In this document: positions 17,577 through 27,147 of the stretch, in pieces
How the letters are laid out: every line of letters begins with the position of its first letter
Position numbering within the stretch: position 1 is the stretch's first letter
NCBI RefSeq assembly: GCF_031846515.1
Contig: NZ_JAVRHO010000012.1
Location: 66,502-130,501, forward strand
Direction: 5' to 3'
DNA from: Autumnicola lenta
GTDB taxonomy: Bacteria; Bacteroidota; Bacteroidia; Flavobacteriales; Flavobacteriaceae
DNA: 64,000 bases
Made by a program: the position numbers and the translations under genes
Notes under the pieces: model-generated
Told to the model about the DNA's origin: nothing
The model's input: the letters and a program-made list of their open reading frames with translations, nothing else
Database searches by the model: none

Positions 17577-18014
17577 TTATTTTATTAATTTTCTCACTCC
17601 TGAGAGTATCATCGCTCCCACTGCAATAGCCGCAAGAATATAGAAAGTAACAAGACCTGCACCCACCCAATGTGAACCACTGGCAGACAGAACATCTCCG
17701 TCTTTAAGCACTATCTCGTTTCCATCAGTTATCACGTAAGCGACAATAACAATTACCGCAAAGGCGCCCACAGAAATAAGAGTATTTTTTATGTTTCCTC
17801 TAAATAGTCCGGCGATTACAAAAATAACAACCAAAACTACAACTATTGCCATAACTATGTAGGCTACCCACATAAAGGGATCCAACACGCTGGCTTGAAG
17901 ATCGGCTGATGCATCAATCGCATCATCACCCGCCATAATGATCCTACCCAACAGGATAAGCCCAATTACACCGATGACTAAAGCCAAATATTTTAATATC
18001 TTATGTAAGGTCAT
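17577..18014 (-). CDS. Four-helix membrane protein between exbB and exbD
   Basis: A 145-residue protein with about four membrane segments (7-25, 47-70, 76-97, 120-140) and a short extracytoplasmic loop with DGNEIVLKDGDVLSASGSHW. No family motif is recognised. It sits 14 bases after exbB and three bases before exbD on the minus strand. Its position suggests a Bacteroidota-specific accessory subunit of the proton channel, but that is inferred from context only. Confidence 0.8.
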   Translation of the reverse strand: MTLHKILKYLALVIGVIGLILLGRIIMAGDDAIDASADLQASVLDPFMWVAYIVMAIVVVLVVIFVIAGLFRGNIKNTLISVGAFAVIVIVAYVITDGNEIVLKDGDVLSASGSHWVGAGLVTFYILAAIAVGAMILSGVRKLIK

Positions 18015-18028
18015 AATTTATTTTGGTC

Positions 18029-18835
18029 TTAAATTCTTTTTCTGTTTTTGTAATCTACCAACATATCGATAAGTATAATAGAAGCATCTTCCATATCGTT
18101 AACGATACTGTCTATTTTAGCGATAATATAGTTGTAAAAGATTTGAAGTATAATTGCAACAATCAGACCAAATACCGTTGTTAAAAGTGCTACCTTAATA
18201 CCTCCGGCAACTAAGGATGGCTGCATATCCCCGGCGGCTTCAATTCTATCAAAAGCCTGAATCATACCAATTACCGTACCCATGAAACCAAGCATTGGTG
18301 CCAGAGCGATAAAAAGAGAAACCCATGATACATTCTTCTCAAGCTGTCCCATTTGCACTCCACCGTAAGCAACAACTGCCTTTTCAGCAGCCTCAATGCT
18401 TTCATCTGCACGGTCAAGACCCTGGTAATATATAGAAGCCACAGGACCTCTTGTATTTCTACATACTTCTTTAGCAGCTTCAACACCACCGCTCTTTAGA
18501 GCATCTTCAACATCCTGTGCTAACTTTTTAGTATTTGTTGTAGAAAGGTTCAAAAAGATAATCCTCTCAATCGCAATGGCCAAACCAAGAATTAAACAAA
18601 GAAGCACAATCCCCATGAAGCCAGGACCACCTTCTATAAAACGTCGTTTTAATTCCTGATGAAAACCGGCAGTCTCTTCTTCGCCTACTTCATCAGCCGC
18701 CGCAGCATCCTCGTCTTGTTGCACAAAGGTTACCGTAGTACTCGGCAATGTATTAACACTGTTTGCCGCATTAAGATTTACGGCTCCAAGCACCATAATC
18801 GCAGCGATTACCAAAATAGAAAATAATCTTTTCAT
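18029..18835 (-). CDS. MotA/TolQ/ExbB proton-channel protein
   Basis: A 268-residue ExbB/TolQ homologue. The N-terminus (about residues 1-24) looks like a signal or first membrane segment, followed by an acidic alanine-rich linker. Three helices of the channel core follow, near 75-95, 168-190 and 210-235. The family signature between them is visible (LAPMLGFMGTVIGMIQAFDRI, then VAGGIKVALLTTVFGLIVAI). It leads a four-gene operon with two ExbD proteins and would convert proton flow into mechanical work on an envelope partner. Confidence 0.92.
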   Translation of the reverse strand: MKRLFSILVIAAIMVLGAVNLNAANSVNTLPSTTVTFVQQDEDAAAADEVGEEETAGFHQELKRRFIEGGPGFMGIVLLCLILGLAIAIERIIFLNLSTTNTKKLAQDVEDALKSGGVEAAKEVCRNTRGPVASIYYQGLDRADESIEAAEKAVVAYGGVQMGQLEKNVSWVSLFIALAPMLGFMGTVIGMIQAFDRIEAAGDMQPSLVAGGIKVALLTTVFGLIVAIILQIFYNYIIAKIDSIVNDMEDASIILIDMLVDYKNRKRI

Positions 18836-18902
18836 TACTGTTTGTCTTAATTTAATTAGTTAAAGGGTAAATATAAAAATAATTTTTCAATAAAACACTT
18901 AG

Positions 18903-18990
18903 CAGAGAGGAAGGGATTCGAACCCTCGATACGCTTGTGGCGTATACACACTTTCCAGGCGTGCGCCTTCGACCACTCGGCCACCTCTCT
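18903..18990 (-). tRNA. tRNA-Ser (anticodon GGA)
   Basis: On the minus strand, an AGAGAGG acceptor arm pairs with CCTCTCT, followed by discriminator G. The anticodon loop is CTGGAAA, giving GGA, which reads UCC and UCU. A long variable arm (TATACGCC...) marks a class II tRNA, and the T arm contains GGTTCGAATCC. CCA is not encoded. Length 88 bases. Confidence 0.95.
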
Positions 18991-19072
18991 ATTAAAATGT
19001 TGAACTCAAATGTTAAACGGTGCGGCAAATAACAAAAAAAATAATACATCATCAAGCATGCTGCGTTAATTT

Positions 19073-20101
19073 TTAAGCCATTTCACCCCTTAAAGATGTT
19101 TCAAATATAGTTTTAAATACTTTGGCTGATAAATTTTTTGTCAATAAATACATCATTTTTCCAACAGCAGCCTCTGTTGTAATGTCTTTTCCCGAAACCA
19201 CGCCAATTTTTTTAAGCTCCATACTGGTCTCATACTGACCCATTGTAACACTCCCCGCAATGCATTGCGTAACATTTACTATTCTGAGTCCCAAAGATAT
19301 TTTTTCCTTCAGTATATTGAGAAACCATTCGTCATTAGGGGCATTCCCACTACCAAAAGTTTCGAGAATTACACCTTTTAAATTTTCTTTCGACAGCATA
19401 TGTTCGACTGTGCTTTTACTTATGCCGGGGAACATCTTAAGAATAAGAATATCATTATCCAGATGTCTATGAAGTTTAAGTTTCTGTTTCCGGTCCGGCT
19501 TCCACAAATCAGTTTCATGTACTGAGAGATAGACGCCAGATTCAGCTAAGGGTGAATAATTCGGCGAAGCAAAGGCCTGAAAATGTTCAGCATTTATTTT
19601 TGTGGTACGATTGGCCCGATATAATTTATACTCAAAATAAAGCCCTACTTCAGAGATTACAGGTTTGCCTTTCTTCCGAAGACCGGCAATCTGTATACTT
19701 GTGATTAGATTCTCTTTTGCATCAGTCCTTAGATCTCCTATTGGTAATTGAGATCCGGTAAAGATTATCGGCTTACCGAGATTTTCAAACATAAAACTCA
19801 ATGCAGAAGCTGTGTAGGACATTGTATCACTCCCGTGCAGGATTACAAAACCATCGTATTTGTCGTAGTTCTCTTCTACAGTTTCTGCTATTTGAAGCCA
19901 GCCATCAGGATTCATATTAGAAGAATCCAAGGGATCCTTAAAACTTAGGGTCTCAATTTCGTGTTCCAGAAGTTTTAATTCCGGAATATTCTGCAGTAAT
20001 TCATCAAAATTAAAGGCTTTAAGAGCACCTGTATCATAATCTTTTATCATGCCAATGGTCCCCCCGGTGTAAACTAACAGGATCCTAGCTTTCGTTTTCA
20101 T
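19073..20101 (-). CDS. ansA: Type I L-asparaginase
   Basis: Hydrolyses asparagine to aspartate and ammonia in the cytoplasm; there is no signal peptide. The 342-residue length suits type I enzymes. The first catalytic region is VYTGGTIGM at residues 10-18, with T15 as the likely nucleophile. The second is ILHGSDTMSYTASALSFM near residues 87-104, with the Thr-Asp pair and downstream Lys region. It overlaps the upstream acyltransferase gene by 17 bases on the same strand, so the two are coupled. That pairing seems to be conserved context rather than a pathway. Confidence 0.93.
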   Translation of the reverse strand: MKTKARILLVYTGGTIGMIKDYDTGALKAFNFDELLQNIPELKLLEHEIETLSFKDPLDSSNMNPDGWLQIAETVEENYDKYDGFVILHGSDTMSYTASALSFMFENLGKPIIFTGSQLPIGDLRTDAKENLITSIQIAGLRKKGKPVISEVGLYFEYKLYRANRTTKINAEHFQAFASPNYSPLAESGVYLSVHETDLWKPDRKQKLKLHRHLDNDILILKMFPGISKSTVEHMLSKENLKGVILETFGSGNAPNDEWFLNILKEKISLGLRIVNVTQCIAGSVTMGQYETSMELKKIGVVSGKDITTEAAVGKMMYLLTKNLSAKVFKTIFETSLRGEMA

Positions 20102-21227
20102 ACAGACCTTCTTTGTTAACTACAGGATTTGCATACATAAGCAGATAACTGTTAACTTCAAGGGAATTCTTAAGATCTACTCTACGCATAAGCCTTCTTT
20201 CAAATTGTCTCTTTTGTTTGTCTGAATATTCAGAACTATATTTCCCATGATTCTTTAGTAAATCATAAGCAATATAATTTGCAGGCCATAATTTGTAATT
20301 ATTGTGTATCTCCTGATCAATTTTCTCTGCCACGACTTTTATCTGATCGTTTACAGAGCTTTGCTGAGCTTCAATTTTAGCAAAGATTTCATCTTCCATT
20401 ACTCCGCAGGCACTAATATGGATTCTTCCTTTCTGGCCTAATGCCCCCTGCATAATTGAATTAAAATCTTCGTTGGCAGATTTTACATAAGTTTCCTTCA
20501 TCCTTTTTGCCATGATTTCTGGCATCTTCAGAATATCTGTAGGATCAAACTCATAAGAAATAGCAACAGGAACTATATTAAGTGTCGAAAAATACTCACA
20601 AAGACTCATATCTTTCTTGGCCATTGCCAGCATCTTTAAAACCCCCTGTTGTGTATGGTCGCTACCGTCTTTTGTCCGCCCTTCCCGCTGCGCCATCCAT
20701 ACTGAACGATTATCTTTAAAGTGCAATTTTCTTATGTACTCTGAAAGTTTCAGAGAACTTTTCAGCATTTCCCTTGGACCGAGCCCTCTCAGAACTAGAA
20801 AGTTTCTGTTCAGCTTTGAAAGTGCCAAAAGAAAAGGTTTCCGCACCAGGTTGTCGCCAATTGCAGAAGCAGTCATTATCAAGTCATGGTCGTATAAAGT
20901 ATAATTCAATAACGACGTATCCAGTATAATGTCCCGGTGATTAGAAATAAAGAAATAAGCCTGATCTTTCTGTAAATTTTCAAACCCACTGTAAGTAAGA
21001 CCTTCAGTGCTTTTTTCCAATACCTTATCTACAGAGTGATAAATAACCCTGGTCTGAAAGTCCCTGATGGACTGACACTGAAGTACCAGCTCCTCAATTT
21101 CGGAAAATTCCTTTTCCGGAAAAGTAAACTGAAGTAAAGCCTTTACCATTGGATGCCTTACATATTGCCGCAAGGCCTCCTCTACTTCCTCATCTTTATA
21201 AAATCTTATATCCTCAAATTCTTGCAC
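20085..21227 (-). CDS. PlsC/PlsB-like glycerophosphate acyltransferase
   Basis: A 380-residue protein of the acyltransferase superfamily that transfers acyl chains to glycerol phosphate or lysophosphatidate. The catalytic block reads FFISNHRDIILDTSLL at about residues 91-106. His and Asp are there, but with five residues between them where the classic motif has four. The substrate-binding block MAQREGRTKDGSD near 179-191 resembles the PlsB-type GxRSR region. No membrane helix is evident, suggesting peripheral attachment. It overlaps ansA downstream. Confidence 0.8.
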   Translation of the reverse strand: MQEFEDIRFYKDEEVEEALRQYVRHPMVKALLQFTFPEKEFSEIEELVLQCQSIRDFQTRVIYHSVDKVLEKSTEGLTYSGFENLQKDQAYFFISNHRDIILDTSLLNYTLYDHDLIMTASAIGDNLVRKPFLLALSKLNRNFLVLRGLGPREMLKSSLKLSEYIRKLHFKDNRSVWMAQREGRTKDGSDHTQQGVLKMLAMAKKDMSLCEYFSTLNIVPVAISYEFDPTDILKMPEIMAKRMKETYVKSANEDFNSIMQGALGQKGRIHISACGVMEDEIFAKIEAQQSSVNDQIKVVAEKIDQEIHNNYKLWPANYIAYDLLKNHGKYSSEYSDKQKRQFERRLMRRVDLKNSLEVNSYLLMYANPVVNKEGLYENES

Positions 21228-21351
21228 AAAATTCTCATCTTAGCATGCCCGGCGGGCACTTATTAAACCAAAAAGCCTTTGCATGGCAATATAAGCAAAC
21301 AATGTTAATGGCTTATACCGGCAAATAAACAAAATATAAAACAAGAAATAA

Positions 21352-22119
21352 TTACCTCCCAAATATTACTTCTGAATTTGCGGTAGTTATCTCTGCAACT
21401 TCCTTTAATTCAATCTTATATATTTCGGATATTTTTTTTGCTATTTCTTCAAGAAAGACCGGTTCGTTTCTTTTTCCGCGGAAAGGAGTTGGTGCGAGAT
21501 AGGGTGCATCTGTCTCCAAAACAATATCCTGAATAGGAATTTCATTTAGAAACCTGTTAATTTTGCCATTTTTAAAGGTCACCACCCCACCAATACCGAG
21601 TTTCATATTATAAGACAAGGCCTTATGCGCCTGCTCCAGGGTTCCTGTAAAACAATGAAAAATCCCAAAGAGATCATCTGCTTTTTCATTTTCCAAAACT
21701 TCAAAGACCTCATCGAAGGCATCCCGGCAGTGAATAACTATTGGTAATTTGTATTTCTTCGCCAACTGAATTTGTTTCCTAAACGCCTCCTGCTGAATTT
21801 GCAGGGTACTCTTATCCCAGTGCAGATCGATTCCAATTTCTCCAACAGCACAGAATTCTCTCTTTTTAAACTGTTCTTCGACATGATCAAGTTCATCTTT
21901 ATAATCCTCCTTTACATGCGTAGGGTGCAGACCCATCATTAAGAAAATATTATCAGGGTAATCCACCTCCAGATCGTACATAGCCTGTGTATATTCTGAA
22001 TCTATAGCCGGAATAAAAAATCTTTTAATACCCGCATCTATCGCTTTTGCAATTAATTCCTTCCTGTCTTCATCAAAAGCTTCGCTATATAAATGGGTAT
22101 GTGTATCGGTTAAAATCAT
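21352..22119 (-). CDS. tatD: TatD-family metal-dependent hydrolase
   Basis: A 255-residue TIM-barrel hydrolase of the TatD group, whose characterised members are DNases or exonucleases active on damaged nucleic acid ends. The N-terminal metal motif TDTHTHLYSEAFDEDR (residues 4-19), the VGEIGIDLHWD block, the IVIHCRDAFDE block and the ending LETDAPYLAPTPFRGKRNEP are all complete. Length is standard. It is divergent from the retropepsin-like gene with only about 50 bases between the start codons. Confidence 0.93.
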   Translation of the reverse strand: MILTDTHTHLYSEAFDEDRKELIAKAIDAGIKRFFIPAIDSEYTQAMYDLEVDYPDNIFLMMGLHPTHVKEDYKDELDHVEEQFKKREFCAVGEIGIDLHWDKSTLQIQQEAFRKQIQLAKKYKLPIVIHCRDAFDEVFEVLENEKADDLFGIFHCFTGTLEQAHKALSYNMKLGIGGVVTFKNGKINRFLNEIPIQDIVLETDAPYLAPTPFRGKRNEPVFLEEIAKKISEIYKIELKEVAEITTANSEVIFGR

Positions 22120-22148
22120 AAATGCAAAAATAATTTATTTTGAAGACC

Positions 22149-22156
22149 TATCTTTG
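22149..22156 (+). promoter_or_regulatory. -7 promoter element that decides the start of the next gene
   Basis: TATCTTTG matches TAnnTTTG. Its last G is the first base of an in-frame GTG at 22156. Because transcription begins several bases past this element, the GTG cannot be the start codon, and the ATG at 22171 is preferred. Confidence 0.6.
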
Positions 22157-22170
22157 TGAAAAAAGAAAGA

Positions 22171-22608
22171 ATGTCAACTTTAAAGAAATTGCTTGAAAAG
22201 AAAGGGTACCAGCGTATAAAATTTAAGTACACGAAGACAAACCATATAGAGATAGTAGCTAAAATAAACAACATCGAGGGTAATTTTATTCTTGATACCG
22301 GCGCCTCAAGCACCTGCGTAGGAATGGAAGCAGTGAAACATTTTGAATTAATTGCTGAAGATAGTGACGTAAAAGCAGCCGGAGCCGGAGCCACAAATAT
22401 GCTCACCCAGATCGCCCAGAAGAACAGAATAGAAATTAAAGGCTGGAAGAAGAAGAAGGTAGATCTGGTACTTTTTGATCTAAGACATGTAAACGAAGCC
22501 CTTGTGAATCATGAAGCTGAAAAGGTTCATGGTATTATAGGGGCAGACATTTTAAAACGAGGAAAAGCGGTAATAGACTACGGCAAAAAAGCCCTTTATC
22601 TTAAATGA
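22171..22608 (+). CDS. Retropepsin-like aspartic protease
   Basis: A 145-residue protein with one retropepsin-type lobe that would need to dimerise for activity. The catalytic motif FILDTGASSTCVGMEA is near residues 38-53 (Asp of DTG), and the second conserved block HGIIGADILKRGKAVIDY lies near the C-terminus. There is no signal peptide, so it is probably cytoplasmic. The ATG at 22171 is chosen because the promoter element overlaps the upstream GTG. A G-rich hairpin terminator follows the stop codon. Confidence 0.88.
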   Translation: MSTLKKLLEKKGYQRIKFKYTKTNHIEIVAKINNIEGNFILDTGASSTCVGMEAVKHFELIAEDSDVKAAGAGATNMLTQIAQKNRIEIKGWKKKKVDLVLFDLRHVNEALVNHEAEKVHGIIGADILKRGKAVIDYGKKALYLK

Positions 22609-22613
22609 TGCAA

Positions 22614-22636
22614 AAAAGGGGGGAATTTCCCCTTTT
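22614..22636 (+). terminator. Terminator after the retropepsin-like gene
   Basis: AAAAGGGG pairs with CCCCTTTT around a short AT-containing loop, directly after the stop codon. Confidence 0.75.
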
Positions 22637-22815
22637 AAACTTAGGAGTGTTAATTTACCTTTACCTGAAATAAAGTAAACCAAAATTCCTGTCTTATCAA
22701 AAACAGAGTTCTCACACCGGCTTTTCTTACGATCTTGATGATTGCCATAGCTGCTGTGCTGTTCTTAAATTTATTTAATTTATTTTTCTTGTTTTAATCT
22801 TGCCTGTAAAATAGC

Positions 22816-22844
22816 AGAGGCAGCATTAATTAAATGCTGCCTCT
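22816..22844. terminator. Strong hairpin terminator before the sucB stop
   Basis: AGAGGCAGCATT and AATGCTGCCTCT form a 12-bp perfect stem around five bases. The better T-run follows on the plus strand, which implies a plus-strand transcript ends here; it can also serve the convergent sucB gene. Confidence 0.82.
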
Positions 22845-22866
22845 ATTCTTTTAATTTTTAAGCTAT

Positions 22867-24153
22867 TTAGAGTTCCAGAGATCTCTTCACATCGTTATCC
22901 ATCAATAACTCCTCCGGATTCTCCAGCGCCTCCTTTACTGCTACGAGGAAACTTACAGATTCTTTCCCATCAATAATTCTATGATCATAAGATAAGGCCA
23001 CGTACATAATTGGACGTATTTCCACATGACCATCTATAGCTACCGGCCGCTCCACGATATTATGCATTCCCAGTATCGCACTTTGAGGAGGATTAATAAT
23101 TGGAGTAGAAAGCATAGATCCAAAAACACCTCCATTAGTTATAGTAAAGGTACCACCTGTCATTTCATCCACAGTGATATTTCCATCCCTTGCTTTTAGC
23201 GCCAGACGCTTCACTTCAGCCTCCACACCTCTGAAACTCAAGTTTTCGGCATTTCTCATTACAGGAACCATTAAACCTTTAGGCCCGGATACCGCTATAC
23301 TGATATCTTTATAGTCATAATTTACCTGATAATCTCCATCTATCATGGAATTTACATCAGGGAATAATTCCAATGCACGCGTAACGGCAAGCGTAAAGAA
23401 GGACATAAATCCTAAACTCACTCCATGCTTATCTTTAAACTCTTCTTTAAATTTTTTCCGAAGTGCAAAAATCGGAGACATATCTACTTCATTAAAAGTA
23501 GTTAACATAGCCGTTTCAGTTTTCGCACTAACCAGTCTTTGTGCCACTTTACGACGCAGCATGGACATTTTCTTCCGAGATTCACCCCTGTTTCCGGTTC
23601 CTGGTGTTCCCATAGAAGCTTTTGCTTCTACGGCATCATCTTTTGTTATCCTGCCATCTCTTCCAGAACCTTTAACCGACTTTGAGTCTATTCCTTTTTC
23701 ATCCAAGATCTTTTTGGCCGCAGGAGAAGGGCTTCCACTTGCGTAACTATCTTGCTTCTGAGAAGGAGTGCTGGACTTTGAAGGCTCTTCGGTCTTAGCA
23801 GGAGCCTCTTCAGAACCTGTTTCCTCCTTATCCAATTGTTTTTCACTTCCGGAACTTGCTTCTTTGCTTTCCTTTTCCTGCTTTTTCGCCTCTTTATCTT
23901 CCCCTCCCGGTTTTTCGGCATCAGTATCAATAAGGCAAACAACCGCACCAACAGCAACAGCATCACCTTCTTCGGCTTTCAAAGTGATTATTCCACTGGC
24001 TTCTGCGGGAAGCTCCAGTGTAGCTTTGTCACTATCTACTTCGGCAATTGCCTGATCTTTTTCTACATAATCTCCGTCTTCCACTAACCATTGTGCTATT
24101 TCAACTTCGGTGATGGATTCCCCTGGAGAAGGAACTTTCATTTCTAAGGCCAT
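22867..24153 (-). CDS. sucB: 2-oxoglutarate dehydrogenase E2, dihydrolipoyl succinyltransferase
   Basis: Core subunit of the 2-oxoglutarate dehydrogenase complex of the TCA cycle; it passes succinyl groups from lipoate to CoA. The 428 residues comprise one lipoyl domain with the modified lysine K43 in EVDSDKATLEL, a long Glu/Lys/Ser-rich linker (about 80-140), and a peripheral-subunit-binding domain (SPAAKKILDEKGID, then GSGRDGRITKDD). The catalytic domain ends in SYDHRIIDGKES, with H391 and D395. The gene follows sucA by 54 bases. E3 is not in the window. Confidence 0.96.
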   Translation of the reverse strand: MALEMKVPSPGESITEVEIAQWLVEDGDYVEKDQAIAEVDSDKATLELPAEASGIITLKAEEGDAVAVGAVVCLIDTDAEKPGGEDKEAKKQEKESKEASSGSEKQLDKEETGSEEAPAKTEEPSKSSTPSQKQDSYASGSPSPAAKKILDEKGIDSKSVKGSGRDGRITKDDAVEAKASMGTPGTGNRGESRKKMSMLRRKVAQRLVSAKTETAMLTTFNEVDMSPIFALRKKFKEEFKDKHGVSLGFMSFFTLAVTRALELFPDVNSMIDGDYQVNYDYKDISIAVSGPKGLMVPVMRNAENLSFRGVEAEVKRLALKARDGNITVDEMTGGTFTITNGGVFGSMLSTPIINPPQSAILGMHNIVERPVAIDGHVEIRPIMYVALSYDHRIIDGKESVSFLVAVKEALENPEELLMDNDVKRSLEL

Positions 24154-24207
24154 GATCTTAATTTTTATTTTGATTTCTGCCGAAACAGAAATTTTTATTC
24201 TTAATTA

Positions 24208-26982
24208 TTAAATTGATTCTTCTAAAGATTTATCGAAAACACCGGCAATAACCCGGTCGTGACGTCTTTTAAAACGCACAGAACTTCCTGCTGCAGGCGA
24301 TCCATAGAATTTCCTACTGCATATCCTCATATTCCTGGCTTCATCAAAATGCAATAGTAAATGACCATAAGCCCCCATATTTCTTGGTTCTTCCTGCGCC
24401 CAAACAAGATCATCTGCATTATTATATTTCTGCATTGTCTCCTTCATCTTTTGGACAGGAAGAGGGAATAGTTGCTCCACCCTAACCAGCGCTACATCAT
24501 CACGATCGTTCTTTTCCCGATGATCCAGAAGATCATAATAGAATTTACCTGTACAGAAAACTAAAGTCTTTACTTTCTTGACATCGGCATTACCTTCATC
24601 TATAAGAGGCTGAAAACTTCCGTTAGCAAATTCTTCTTTAGTAGAAATTACTTTCGGATGCCTGAGAAGACTTTTGGGAGTAAACACAATAAGGGGTTTT
24701 CTGAATCCAGCTTTCATCTGCCTTCGTAACAGGTGGAACATATTTGCCGGCGTGGTAATATCGGCAACATACATATTATCCTTAGCACAGAGCTGAAGAA
24801 AACGCTCCATTCTACCGGAAGAGTGCTCTGCACCCTGTCCTTCATAACCATGCGGCAGCAGCATTACCAATCCATTCTGAAGTTTCCACTTATCCTCGGC
24901 TGCAGAAATGTACTGATCTATCATAATCTGCGCACCATTTACAAAATCACCGAATTGCGCTTCCCAAATTGTAAGTGTTTGTGGACTTGCCATTGCATAT
25001 CCATAATCAAACCCTACAACACCATATTCAGACAACAGGGAATTATATATAAAAAATTCTCCTTTTCGTCCTTCAATATTATTATGTAATATTATCTCTT
25101 CTTCACTGTCCTCTACCTTCACAACCGCATGACGATGTGAAAAAGTTCCCCGCTCACTATCCTGGCCGCTAATACGAATATGATAACCCTCTGTCATTAA
25201 TGAACCGTAAGCCAGGTGTTCAGCCATAGACCAATCCAACTGGTTGGTTTCAAAATACATCTTATGACGAAGATTTACCAGCTTATCAATTTTACGAAGA
25301 AATTTTTTTCCTTCAGGTAACCTGGACACTGCTTCTGCAACTTTATCCAGTTTATCAATATCAAAGGTAGTATCCACCTCCTCCATCATTTTATCTTCCT
25401 GTGCATTTTCAAAACCTTCCCATTCGTCCTGCATGAATGGAGTTATTTTGGTTTTATCTTCTTTGCGGGAATCTTCCAGATTCTCTTCCAGTTTTGCTTT
25501 ATATTCTTCTTCAAGTTTCTTTATAAAACCATCGTCAATCACACCTTCTTTTTTAAGCCTATCAGCATAAAGATCCCTGGTATTCTCCTGTTTAGCTATG
25601 GCTTTATAAAGCTTTGGCTGGGTAAAACGTGGTTCATCTCCTTCATTATGACCATATTTCCTGTAACCAAGAAGATCAATAAATACATCACGGTGGAATT
25701 TCATTCTAAAATCCAGTGCGAATAACATCGCATGAACCACAGCCTCGGCATCATCTGCATTTACATGTAAAACCGGAGACAAAGTTACTTTTGCAACATC
25801 TGTACAATACGTAGAGGATCTTGCATCGAGATAATTGGTAGTGAAACCAATTTGGTTATTAACTACTATATGTATCGTACCACCGTTTTCATATCCTTCC
25901 AGTTGTGCCATTTGCACGACCTCATACACCACTCCCTGACCTGCAATTGCAGCGTCACCATGTACCAGAATCGGTAATACTTTAGAACTGTCGCCATTAT
26001 AACGGCGATCTTTTTTTGCCCGGGCAATACCTTCTACTACAGGCCCTACTGTTTCCAGGTGAGAAGGGTTAGGCGCGATATTAATGTTAATATCGTTGCC
26101 ATTATCTGTTGTACGGCATGAAGTCCACCCAAGGTGGTATTTCACATCACCGTCAAAAATATCCTGTTCGTAATCCTTACCGTCAAATTCACTAAAAATA
26201 TCCTTGGCACTTTTCCCGAAAATGTTTGTAAGGGTATTAAGACGGCCCCGGTGAGCCATTCCCATGACAAAATCTTTTATTCCAAGTTCGGCTGCCCGCT
26301 CTATTAATGCATCCAGTGCAGGAATTAAACTTTCTCCTCCTTCCAGGGAAAAACGTTTTTGCCCCACATACTTGGTATGTAAAAAGCTCTCAAAGGAAAC
26401 AGCCTCATTTAACTTTCTAAGGATCTGTTTCTTTTGATCTCCACTAAACTGTGGGTGGTTTTCGTTAATATTAAGTTTATTCTGAATCCATTGGATTTCC
26501 TCCGGCTTCCTGATAAACATATATTCCACACCAATAGATTCACAATAAATCTTTTCAAGGTGACTAACTATTTCTTTAAGGGATTTAGGACCTATACCTA
26601 AAATCTCACCTGCGCTAAAAGTAATATCCAGATCATCCTTAGAAAGACCGAAATTTTCGATATCCAGGGTTGGCCTGTATTTTCTTCTTTCCCTTACCGG
26701 GTTCGTTTTTGTAAATAAGTGTCCTCTTGTCCTGTATCCGTCGATCAACCGAATTACCTGAAATTCCTTAACTACATGCTCAGGAATTTCTCCTTCTTCA
26801 AAATTTGCGGGAGCAGATTCCAGGATTTCCCCGGCAACTCCATCCTGCTGCATTCCAAAGTCAAAGCCCTGAAAAAAAGCCCTCCAACTGGGCTCTACAC
26901 TATCAGGATATTTTAAATATTGGTCATAAAGTTCTGCGAAGTATGCGGTATGTGCGGCATTTAGAAATGAAAATCTATCCAT
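24208..26982 (-). CDS. sucA: 2-oxoglutarate dehydrogenase E1
   Basis: A thiamine-diphosphate-dependent decarboxylase of 924 residues, the normal E1o length, that starts the 2-oxoglutarate dehydrogenase reaction. It begins with the E2-binding pattern (FLNAAHTAYFAELYDQYLKYPDSVEPSW). It contains DFVMGMAHRGRLNTLTN, the diphosphate and magnesium-binding stretch HGDAAIAGQGVVYE, and in the C-terminal half MLLPHGYEGQGAEHSSGRMERFLQL. Together with sucB downstream it forms the usual two-gene unit. Confidence 0.97.
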   Translation of the reverse strand: MDRFSFLNAAHTAYFAELYDQYLKYPDSVEPSWRAFFQGFDFGMQQDGVAGEILESAPANFEEGEIPEHVVKEFQVIRLIDGYRTRGHLFTKTNPVRERRKYRPTLDIENFGLSKDDLDITFSAGEILGIGPKSLKEIVSHLEKIYCESIGVEYMFIRKPEEIQWIQNKLNINENHPQFSGDQKKQILRKLNEAVSFESFLHTKYVGQKRFSLEGGESLIPALDALIERAAELGIKDFVMGMAHRGRLNTLTNIFGKSAKDIFSEFDGKDYEQDIFDGDVKYHLGWTSCRTTDNGNDININIAPNPSHLETVGPVVEGIARAKKDRRYNGDSSKVLPILVHGDAAIAGQGVVYEVVQMAQLEGYENGGTIHIVVNNQIGFTTNYLDARSSTYCTDVAKVTLSPVLHVNADDAEAVVHAMLFALDFRMKFHRDVFIDLLGYRKYGHNEGDEPRFTQPKLYKAIAKQENTRDLYADRLKKEGVIDDGFIKKLEEEYKAKLEENLEDSRKEDKTKITPFMQDEWEGFENAQEDKMMEEVDTTFDIDKLDKVAEAVSRLPEGKKFLRKIDKLVNLRHKMYFETNQLDWSMAEHLAYGSLMTEGYHIRISGQDSERGTFSHRHAVVKVEDSEEEIILHNNIEGRKGEFFIYNSLLSEYGVVGFDYGYAMASPQTLTIWEAQFGDFVNGAQIMIDQYISAAEDKWKLQNGLVMLLPHGYEGQGAEHSSGRMERFLQLCAKDNMYVADITTPANMFHLLRRQMKAGFRKPLIVFTPKSLLRHPKVISTKEEFANGSFQPLIDEGNADVKKVKTLVFCTGKFYYDLLDHREKNDRDDVALVRVEQLFPLPVQKMKETMQKYNNADDLVWAQEEPRNMGAYGHLLLHFDEARNMRICSRKFYGSPAAGSSVRFKRRHDRVIAGVFDKSLEESI

Positions 26983-27016
26983 AATTTGAAACCAATGTTT
27001 CTTTTAATTGTAATAA

Positions 27017-27024
27017 CAAAAATA
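27017..27024 (-). promoter_or_regulatory. Candidate -7 element of the sucA promoter
   Basis: The minus strand reads TATTTTTG, matching TAnnTTTG, about 35 bases upstream of the sucA start. No clear -33 partner. Confidence 0.4.
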
Positions 27025-27147
27025 CAATTTTTAAAAAAAAGGACCTTGCCGTATCTAATTTTTATACTACGTATTATAATAATTTAACATAGAAACCACC
27101 AGACCCCTATCAAAAAGTAGCTTATTATGATTTTTGACTAAAAAATT

